Program-made: the position numbers and the translations under genes
Shown: positions 1 through 5,096 of the stretch, piece by piece
Numbering within the stretch: the first letter of the stretch is position 1
Layout: each line of letters opens with the position of its first letter
The notes under the pieces: generated by a model
Seen by the model: only the letters and a program-made list of their open reading frames with translations
What the model was told of the DNA's origin: nothing
The model's database searches: none
Assembly (NCBI GenBank): GCA_947073895.1
Contig: CAMTNN010000028.1
Span: 1-12,656 of the forward strand
Direction: 5' to 3'
DNA length: 12,656 bases
DNA from: an uncultured cyanobacterium
GTDB taxonomy: Bacteria > Cyanobacteriota > Vampirovibrionia > Gastranaerophilales > Gastranaerophilaceae

Positions 1-586
1 TGATAATTAAAACAATAGGATAAACTATTATATTAATTAAAGGTACAAGCGGCTGAAATAAACATACCACTGCCGCAACAGTTAGCAAAGCCATTCTGTG
101 CTGTTTTGCCATTGGCCCAATAAAATACTGATCAGCTCCAACGGTTCCGCCTAGTAATCTTGTATATGCAGTTAAAACCGCAAGCAAAGCAGCCACAAAA
201 CCTAATAAAACAGAACCAAAAGTAATACCTGCAAAACCTGCACCAACTAGAATAAGAGTATCAGAAATTCTATCGGGAAATTCATTATAAATTCCGCCAA
301 CTACAGATTTTTTCCCACCTTCTACCGCAACCATACCGTCAATGAGGTTACATATAAGTCTCATCTGAATCCCGAAAATAATTATAATCGGAATAACAAA
401 ATAAAATTTGCCCACACAAATCGGATTTGCATACAGACAATATCCTAAAAACGCAATCGCTGCAAACAATATACTAAATACAGAAATCATATTCGGTGTT
501 ATATTTGTTTTGGTTGCAATAAATGATGCTAATGCTTGAGCCCATTTTGTATTACGGGTCTTAATCTCTCTTCTTGGTGATTCCAT
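1..586 (-). CDS. CDP-alcohol phosphatidyltransferase family protein (partial, C-terminus outside the window)
   Basis: I translated 195 residues from the ATG at 586 to the window edge. They form a polytopic membrane protein with hydrophobic segments at about residues 33-50, 61-78, 111-140 and 166-195. The family signature is present in variant form: N80-x2-D83-G84-x2-A87, then G97-x3-N101-x3-D105 and D109. The classical motif is D-x2-DG-x2-AR...G-x3-D-x3-D, so the first and third Asp are Asn here, as I recall for YnbA-like members. Family members swap the CMP of a CDP-linked lipid for an alcohol head group at the inner membrane. The particular alcohol cannot be told from sequence. GAAAGGA lies about 8 nt before the ATG. 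The gene follows the 55-aa ORF by 18 nt and looks like a later gene of the lipid operon. It is a paralogue of the 222-aa protein at 3975-4643. Confidence 0.85.
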   Translation of the reverse strand, partial: MESPRREIKTRNTKWAQALASFIATKTNITPNMISVFSILFAAIAFLGYCLYANPICVGKFYFVIPIIIIFGIQMRLICNLIDGMVAVEGGKKSVVGGIYNEFPDRISDTLILVGAGFAGITFGSVLLGFVAALLAVLTAYTRLLGGTVGADQYFIGPMAKQHRMALLTVAAVVCLFQPLVPLINIIVYPIVLII

Positions 587-604
587 AATATTTTCCTTTC
601 TTAT

Positions 605-772
605 TTACTTATCATCTTTCATAAAACATAAACGCAATGAGAAATACAAAATCGTTACTGTAACTAATCCCATAAATCCAAATACAATCTGTCTGTTTGT
701 CAAAACTTCAAACGCTAAATTATACAGAATCGCAAAGAAAATTACAGTAAGTATCAATGTAACAAGTTTCAC
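605..772 (-). CDS. Small two-segment hydrophobic membrane protein, 55 aa, GTG start, function unknown
   Basis: Reading from GTG at 772 gives 55 codons ending in TAA at 605-607. The protein begins MKLVTLILTV and ends FMKDDK. It has two strongly hydrophobic stretches, about residues 3-21 and 29-50, separated by a polar turn containing TNRQ, so it probably spans the membrane twice as a hairpin. The GTG directly abuts the TAG stop of the acyltransferase upstream (TAG-GTG, no gap). GAGG at the end of that gene sits at a suitable Shine-Dalgarno distance, which implies translational coupling. The next gene, the CDP-alcohol phosphatidyltransferase, starts 18 nt downstream. I recognise no family. Its position between two membrane lipid enzymes suggests a small partner or stabiliser of one of them; this is inference only. 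Confidence 0.7.
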   Translation of the reverse strand: MKLVTLILTVIFFAILYNLAFEVLTNRQIVFGFMGLVTVTILYFSLRLCFMKDDK

Positions 773-1429
773 CTATAATTCCTCTTTCTTTTTATGTTCA
801 TCTCTAAGGTTTAAAACAATACTGTGGAGTTTTTCCGCAAACTCTTTTGGAGAAGTATTATCATATTTGACAGGTTCTGTTGCATAAACATCACAAATAA
901 ACGGAACCCACAGAAAATCAGTCTTAGGAAGAATTCTATCCGGCCCGTTTATATACATAGGATAAACAGGCACATCAGGATTCATCTGCGCAATATGACC
1001 AATTCCGCTCTTAAAGCTTTTTATTGTATTATCTTCCCCTCTTGTGCCTTCAGGAAAGATAATTATTGTTTCTCCTCGTTTTAAAGATTCATTAATGTCT
1101 TTAAAAATATCTTCCTTATGCATTCTTTTCACTTTTCTATCAAGAGGAATAATTCCCAAAAGTGTTTTAAAAATAAATGCTTTAAGTTTTGTATTACAAA
1201 AATAATCTGCAGCCGCAACCGGATGAATTTTCAGAATCTGTCCGCAAGAAAACAAACTCATTAAGAGCAGAATATCAACATGCGAATTATGATTTGTAAT
1301 TATAACACCAGGTTCCTTTGATATTTTTTGTAAATATTCAGCACCGATAACATTCACCCCAAGCACAAGATAAATGAACGGTTTTACGAATATCAAGAAG
1401 AATAAATACCTTACTAAATTTGCAAACAT
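773..1429 (-). CDS. 1-acylglycerol-3-phosphate O-acyltransferase family protein (PlsC-like)
   Basis: This 218-aa protein has the PlsC/LPLAT acyltransferase motifs in order. The catalytic H47-x4-D52 lies within NHNSHVD, a motif II-like GIIPLDRK occurs at 92-99, FPEGTRG is at 125-131, and the VPVYPMYINGPDR region at 153-165 corresponds to motif IV. A hydrophobic N-terminal segment (about 8-25) should hold it on the inner membrane. The family transfers acyl groups from acyl-ACP or acyl-CoA to the sn-2 position of lysophosphatidic acid or related lysolipids, giving phosphatidic acid for CdsA. The ATG at 1429 lies 2 nt after the cdsA-like stop codon, and a G-rich Shine-Dalgarno (AAGGGGG) overlaps the end of that gene, so the two are probably coupled. 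It could be the housekeeping PlsC or a dedicated enzyme of this locus, comparable to the third component of the E. coli ynb cluster. Which of these is not decidable here. Confidence 0.88.
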   Translation of the reverse strand: MFANLVRYLFFLIFVKPFIYLVLGVNVIGAEYLQKISKEPGVIITNHNSHVDILLLMSLFSCGQILKIHPVAAADYFCNTKLKAFIFKTLLGIIPLDRKVKRMHKEDIFKDINESLKRGETIIIFPEGTRGEDNTIKSFKSGIGHIAQMNPDVPVYPMYINGPDRILPKTDFLWVPFICDVYATEPVKYDNTSPKEFAEKLHSIVLNLRDEHKKKEEL

Positions 1430-1431
1430 TA

Positions 1432-2388
1432 TTAACCCCCTTTAGTAATAACTATAGTATTAATATATGCAAAGAAGTGGAAGAACAGAGGAGCTGTAAA
1501 AATCAAGCTGTCAAATCTATCCAACACTCCGCCGTGTCCCGGAATCAGAGAACTTGTATCTTTAATTCCCATATCTCTTTTAACAGCAGACATTGTAACA
1601 TCGCCAAAAAAGCCTGCAATTGCTAAAACAAATCCTGCAAAAGCTGATTGAGTAAGAGTTAATGGTGTTAAATAAGGTGCAATCAATATAGTTAATAAAG
1701 TTGAGCCGATAACACCACCGATAAATCCTTCCCAGGTTTTATTCGGACTAACTTTAGGAATAATTTTATGTTTACCAAATGCTTTACCACAAGCCATTTG
1801 CATAAAGTCGTTTGATACTGTTACTAGCAGAATAAACAATAAAAGTCCTACACTTCCGCCAACAGGATTATACTTAAACGGGATTATAAGAATTAATGCT
1901 AAATAACCCAATGCGTATACTGATGTCATCAAACCGTATTGAATTGTTGCTAAAGATTTTAAGAAACCTTCTGTATTACTAACCATAACCATTCTCATAG
2001 AGATTAACAAGAATACATATAAAGGAATAAACAAGTAGAACAATGTTGCCCAGTGAATGTAGATTATGTAAAACTGAATAGGAATTGCGCAATATGCCCA
2101 GAGTAAAACTCTTCTGTCAGTAGTTCTTGTCGGCATAAACGAGAAAAATTCTTTTAATGCCAGATAACTTAAAAGAGTTATAAACAGAATTGCACATAAT
2201 ACATTAGTTGATAAACCTACCGTAAAAATCAATGCAATAAAAATAAATGAACGAGTTCTGATTAACCAGTTCTCTACATCTTTTTTCATGAATTGCATTA
2301 CTTTAAAAAGTCCCATTAATGCAAACAGAAAAATGTACAAACCAACTGTGAAAAGTTTCACGTTATGCGTAATAATTAAGTGTTCCAT
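1432..2388 (-). CDS. Phosphatidate cytidylyltransferase (CDP-diglyceride synthase), CdsA family
   Basis: The enzyme makes CDP-diacylglycerol from CTP and phosphatidic acid in the inner membrane and so supplies the CDP-alcohol phosphatidyltransferases of the same operon. The chosen start, ATG at 2388, gives 318 aa. It is preceded by GGAG at 9-nt spacing, whereas an in-frame upstream ATG at 2439 would run into the preceding gene and has no comparable site. The CdsA signature is complete at residues 267-293: S-x2-KR-x4-KD, then PGHGG and a final DRFD. A second conserved block, SPNKTWEG, is at 214-221, preceded by GKAFGKHK. There are about eight hydrophobic segments. The length is somewhat above the about 285 aa of E. 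coli CdsA and close to YnbB-type homologues. The N-terminal 100 residues are less conserved to my eye. Whether it is the cell's main CdsA or a locus-specific copy cannot be told from the window. Confidence 0.92.
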   Translation of the reverse strand: MEHLIITHNVKLFTVGLYIFLFALMGLFKVMQFMKKDVENWLIRTRSFIFIALIFTVGLSTNVLCAILFITLLSYLALKEFFSFMPTRTTDRRVLLWAYCAIPIQFYIIYIHWATLFYLFIPLYVFLLISMRMVMVSNTEGFLKSLATIQYGLMTSVYALGYLALILIIPFKYNPVGGSVGLLLFILLVTVSNDFMQMACGKAFGKHKIIPKVSPNKTWEGFIGGVIGSTLLTILIAPYLTPLTLTQSAFAGFVLAIAGFFGDVTMSAVKRDMGIKDTSSLIPGHGGVLDRFDSLIFTAPLFFHFFAYINTIVITKGG

Positions 2389-2395
2389 AAAATAT

Positions 2396-2405
2396 TTCTC
2401 CAAAT
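2396..2405 (-). promoter_or_regulatory. Shared ribosome-binding leader, copy 3 (before the cdsA-like gene)
   Basis: Read on the minus strand this is ATTTGGAGAA, the Shine-Dalgarno site for the cdsA-like ATG at 2388. The same decamer precedes the next two genes upstream (3147-3156 and 3991-4000). It decides the start at 2388 over the upstream ATG at 2439. Confidence 0.6.
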
Positions 2406-2416
2406 TTCTATTCTGT

Positions 2417-3139
2417 TTAGTGCCAAGAAGCTGTACCATCCCAGGTTAAGATGAGCAGTAAAAAAAGCGGTGCAAACGCAACTACCATTCCTGCTGTTTT
2501 CAAAGCTTCCCCGGCATTGCTACGAGCAACATCTCCTGAGGTTTTCATTTGTTCCATATCCACAGGACTAATTGCAGGCATATTAGGCAAGTCTATAGCA
2601 TAAGTTTGCCCTTGATATTGATAGCAGCGTAGTTTATTTTTATTATAAATAAATGCCGCTCTATTATTATCATTATATGCAATCATAATGTGCTTCAATG
2701 GTGCCATTTTGGATGACGAGTTTCCAATTATTCTGTATTCATAAAAAACCGTAGTTTTTCTATCTAATTTTTGGATTTTAACTACACCCATCGAGACGCC
2801 ATTTTCATGATACTCTATAGCATATTGTGTATTAAAATCTGTCATAATCCACTCTGCATAGTCACCGTCTTGCAACGGTATAGTTACCTCTTTTGATTTA
2901 ACACGAACTCCCTTCTTATAACTACCGTTTATGGCATAACCTATTGCGTCATGATAATTAATCTCTTTCTCTGCATTTTCTATTATCGACATATTTTTCT
3001 TCTCATAAGGCTTGAGTATCTTTTCAAGCTGAGCTTTTTTCTCAATTGACATACCAGAAGTCGCGTTCCTTTCTTTTGCAAAACATACTGGATTTATACA
3101 AAACACCAAGAGCAAAATTGTTGCTATAATCTTCTTCAT
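2417..3139 (-). CDS. Exported protein of unknown family with C-terminal membrane segment (paralogue B, 240 aa)
   Basis: The start is ATG at 3139, which has GGAG 9 nt upstream; a longer reading would begin at TTG 3154, inside the Shine-Dalgarno itself. The protein has a type I signal peptide (KK, then IIATILLLVF, cleavage probably after VCFA near residue 20). A charged region (about 30-60) and a soluble domain follow, then a hydrophobic segment near the C-terminus (about 215-232) and the tail LTWDGTASWH. No acceptable lipobox is present, because Phe precedes the Cys. It is clearly paralogous to its upstream neighbour: PLQDGDY, HIMIAYNDNN, QYQGQTYAIDLPNMP and LTWDG are shared, and roughly half the mature residues match by eye. 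I recognise no known domain. The likely location is the periplasmic face of the inner membrane. Its place inside a phospholipid operon suggests a role in lipid handling, but that is inference. Confidence 0.8.
   Translation of the reverse strand: MKKIIATILLLVFCINPVCFAKERNATSGMSIEKKAQLEKILKPYEKKNMSIIENAEKEINYHDAIGYAINGSYKKGVRVKSKEVTIPLQDGDYAEWIMTDFNTQYAIEYHENGVSMGVVKIQKLDRKTTVFYEYRIIGNSSSKMAPLKHIMIAYNDNNRAAFIYNKNKLRCYQYQGQTYAIDLPNMPAISPVDMEQMKTSGDVARSNAGEALKTAGMVVAFAPLFLLLILTWDGTASWH
2589..2621. repeat. 33-bp exact repeat within the tandem paralogues, copy 1
   Basis: This 33-bp stretch is identical to 3351-3383 and encodes the shared QYQGQTYAIDLP block of the two exported paralogues. Identity at third codon positions across the stretch points to recent duplication or gene conversion. 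Confidence 0.85.
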
Positions 3140-3146
3140 TTTTCCG

Positions 3147-3156
3147 TTCTCCAAAT
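3147..3156 (-). promoter_or_regulatory. Shared ribosome-binding leader, copy 2 (before paralogue B)
   Basis: On the minus strand this reads ATTTGGAGAA and serves as the Shine-Dalgarno for the ATG at 3139. It is identical to the decamers at 2396-2405 and 3991-4000. Confidence 0.6.
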
Positions 3157-3166
3157 TTAATTCTAT

Positions 3167-3982
3167 CTAGTGCGAACCATCCCAGGTCAACAATGCTATT
3201 AAAAACACAGGAGCTGCTAAAACTATCACCGGAAGGGTGGCAATAGCCATTCCTCCTGTTTTCAAAACCTCACCGGTATTGCTGCGAATTTGGTCTCCTG
3301 CGGTTTCAATTTTTCCAAGCTCAACAGGACTAATTTCAGGCATATTAGGTAAGTCTATAGCATAAGTTTGCCCTTGATATTGACAGCAGCGCAGTTTATA
3401 ATTTTTATCATAAATAAATGCAGCTTTATTATTATCATTGTATGCAATCATAATATGCTTTAACGTTGCAGTTTGTGAAGATGGAACTTCGCTCCTATAT
3501 TCATAAAAAACAACAGTTTTTTTATTTATTTTTTTTATTTCAACCACACCCATAGGAGAATCATCTTTATGAAACTCTGTAGCATATTGTAAATTACGGG
3601 CAGTTTTATTCCATGTTACATAATCACCATCTTGCAAAGGTATGGTCATACTTTTAGAATAGTAACTACGTTCACCAAATCTATAATCGGCGTCTTGAGC
3701 CTTTGTTAATGCTTTCTGATAATCAATTTTTTGATTTGCTTTTTTAATTATAGCTATATTCTTATTTTCATAAGGCTTAATTATCTTTTCAAGTTCAGCC
3801 TTTGTTTCAATTGAAACTTTAGGAGTTGCAGCCTCTTTTTTTACTATTTCCTTCTTTACCGGGGTTACAGTACCATCTGAATACCTTGCTTGGCCATCTA
3901 AACCAACTATTATTTCAGTTGCAAAACATATCGGATTTATACAGAATACCAAAAGCAAAATTGTTGTTATAATCTTATTCAT
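3167..3982 (-). CDS. Exported protein of unknown family with C-terminal membrane segment (paralogue A, 271 aa)
   Basis: The protein starts MNKIITTILLLVF and carries a type I signal peptide, with likely cleavage after ICFA near residue 21. An extra linker of about 25 residues follows (GLDGQARYSDGTVTPVKK) that the downstream paralogue lacks. After it come a Lys/Glu-rich segment, the soluble domain shared with paralogue B, a hydrophobic stretch at about 243-265, and the C-terminus LTWDGSH. Both paralogues end in His a few residues after TWDG. The ATG overlaps the stop of the upstream CDP-alcohol phosphatidyltransferase by 8 nt (ATGAATAA), and GGAGAAAGGA gives a strong ribosome site, so translation is coupled to that enzyme. 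No family is recognised. The order enzyme, paralogue A, paralogue B, CdsA suggests envelope partners of the lipid enzymes; the evidence is positional only. Confidence 0.82.
   Translation of the reverse strand: MNKIITTILLLVFCINPICFATEIIVGLDGQARYSDGTVTPVKKEIVKKEAATPKVSIETKAELEKIIKPYENKNIAIIKKANQKIDYQKALTKAQDADYRFGERSYYSKSMTIPLQDGDYVTWNKTARNLQYATEFHKDDSPMGVVEIKKINKKTVVFYEYRSEVPSSQTATLKHIMIAYNDNNKAAFIYDKNYKLRCCQYQGQTYAIDLPNMPEISPVELGKIETAGDQIRSNTGEVLKTGGMAIATLPVIVLAAPVFLIALLTWDGSH
3351..3383. repeat. 33-bp exact repeat within the tandem paralogues, copy 2
   Basis: Identical to 2589-2621; see that copy. The offset of 762 bp is about one gene unit of the tandem duplication. Confidence 0.85.
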
Positions 3983-4643
3983 TTTTTCCTTTCTCCAAAT
4001 TATTATTTAATTCTTTATCTTCTTTATAGATACCATGCACTCTTCTTAAAACGGTAATTTGACCTAAAACAAAGAATAATAACATACATATTTCAACATA
4101 GTAAAAACTATAATCTCCCATTTGCAATTGCGGAGCATTAATTGAAAAACCTCTGTATTGAAGATACGCAAAACACATTAACAGAACTAATCTTTCAACT
4201 TTATCCAAAGGTCCGTGTCCCTGCCAGCTCACACCGAGAGCCTTTCCCAGCATGCCCGAGTAGCTCACAAGAAACATTGTTCCCAACCCTAAAAGACCGA
4301 TTAAATCATTACAAATCGGACTTAATAAAATACCGCCAACAATAAAAATATCACCGTATCTATCAGGAAGTGCGTTAATAATTTTACCGTGAATACGATT
4401 ATCATCACCACGCTGAATAGCAACAACACCATCCAGAGTATTTAATGTCATTCTTAAAAATATTAACAAAATTACATACAAATATAGCTTAGGATTTGAA
4501 TTTCCCGCATAAAAACAATATCCTGTACAAAAAGTTACTACAAAAGCCATCCAGCTAAAAACATCGGGATTAATCCACGATATTTTCTTTGCCATTGGTA
4601 AAATAAACTTTCTATACGGATATTTTAATTGATGTAATGCCAT
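3975..4643 (-). CDS. CDP-alcohol phosphatidyltransferase family protein (222 aa)
   Basis: This integral membrane enzyme should use a CDP-activated lipid, probably the product of the CdsA-like enzyme encoded downstream, and transfer the phosphatidyl group to an unknown alcohol. The signature is the variant form N68-x2-D71-G72-x2-A75, then G86-x3-N90-x3-D94 and D98. Asn replaces the first and third Asp of the classical D-x2-DG...G-x3-D-x3-D motif, exactly as in the paralogue at 1-586. Hydrophobic segments lie at about 30-46, 53-68, 99-130, 152-161 and 178-199. The tail (about 205-222) is hydrophilic and Asn/Lys/Glu-rich. The start ATG at 4643 has only a weak purine-rich site (AAAGAG). The gene lies 16 nt after the 136-aa ORF, and its stop overlaps the start of the next gene. 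The head group is unassigned. Confidence 0.87.
   Translation of the reverse strand: MALHQLKYPYRKFILPMAKKISWINPDVFSWMAFVVTFCTGYCFYAGNSNPKLYLYVILLIFLRMTLNTLDGVVAIQRGDDNRIHGKIINALPDRYGDIFIVGGILLSPICNDLIGLLGLGTMFLVSYSGMLGKALGVSWQGHGPLDKVERLVLLMCFAYLQYRGFSINAPQLQMGDYSFYYVEICMLLFFVLGQITVLRRVHGIYKEDKELNNNLEKGKNE
3991..4000 (-). promoter_or_regulatory. Shared ribosome-binding leader, copy 1 (before paralogue A)
   Basis: Minus-strand ATTTGGAGAA, followed by AGGAAAAA before the ATG at 3982. It lies inside the 3' end of the phosphatidyltransferase gene, so it is also coding there. Confidence 0.6.
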
Positions 4644-4659
4644 AATATTCTCTTTTATT

Positions 4660-5070
4660 CTAATTTTCTACTACAAACTCTTTGTCACTATGAAATAAGT
4701 TTACAAAATTGCTTGCATCTTCTTCACTTGCAAAATGTATTTTTTGAAAAACTACTTGTTGAATAGATTTATTAGGATCATTCCAAAGCAACTCGTAATA
4801 TGAACCGCTTTTGCCAGTATGATGATTAATAAATAATTCCTCATTTCTACTTAATTCTTTTTCAAAATTTACAACATTTTCTAAAGGTTTTATTTTTCCC
4901 ATCAAGCTATAAGTAATTATACATTTATCACCTGAACATTCACAGGTTTCTTTCCCGATAAAGAATAGTATAAAAATTATTGCAGCAATTACATAAAGTC
5001 CCATCTTGATATAATCAACAAAGCCCTTTTTTTCATCTGTAGATTGTTCTTTAAAATTCTGTTGTTCCAT
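4660..5070 (-). CDS. Single-pass membrane protein of unknown function, 136 aa, with a cysteine cluster
   Basis: The ATG at 5070 has AAAGGA about 8 nt upstream. The N-terminus is hydrophilic (about 1-21). One strong transmembrane segment follows at about 22-39 (MGLYVIAAIIFILFFIG), and then about 97 residues rich in charged and aromatic positions. Directly after the membrane segment are three cysteines, C43, C45 and C50, in TCECSGDKC. If the C-terminal part is periplasmic these could form a disulphide or bind metal. No signal-peptidase site is evident, so the segment is read as an anchor. I recognise no family. It sits 26 nt after the Aas fusion and 16 nt before a CDP-alcohol phosphatidyltransferase, so it is almost surely co-transcribed with lipid enzymes. 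Its function is unknown. Confidence 0.72.
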   Translation of the reverse strand: MEQQNFKEQSTDEKKGFVDYIKMGLYVIAAIIFILFFIGKETCECSGDKCIITYSLMGKIKPLENVVNFEKELSRNEELFINHHTGKSGSYYELLWNDPNKSIQQVVFQKIHFASEEDASNFVNLFHSDKEFVVEN

Positions 5071-5096
5071 ATCTTAATCCTTTCTTTTAATTACTA

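Noticed and set aside
1420..1626. Plus-strand open frame opposite the CdsA-like gene
   Set aside because: It is antisense to the highly conserved CdsA signature region, and its Ser/Asn/Cys-rich composition is that of a shadow frame.
2389..2439. Longer start for the CdsA-like protein at ATG 2439 (17 extra residues)
   Set aside because: It overlaps the preceding gene's 3' end, adds a polar extension atypical for CdsA, and has no good ribosome site, whereas ATG 2388 has GGAG at 9 nt.
3080..3139. Lipoprotein signal in the exported paralogues (Cys in LLVFC and NPVC/NPIC)
   Set aside because: The residues before each Cys (Phe, or Val/Ile after Pro) do not fit a lipobox, while cleavage after CFA fits signal peptidase I.
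3140..3154. TTG start at 3154 for paralogue B
   Set aside because: That codon lies within the Shine-Dalgarno sequence. ATG 3139 gives a proper signal peptide beginning MKKII, as in the paralogue.
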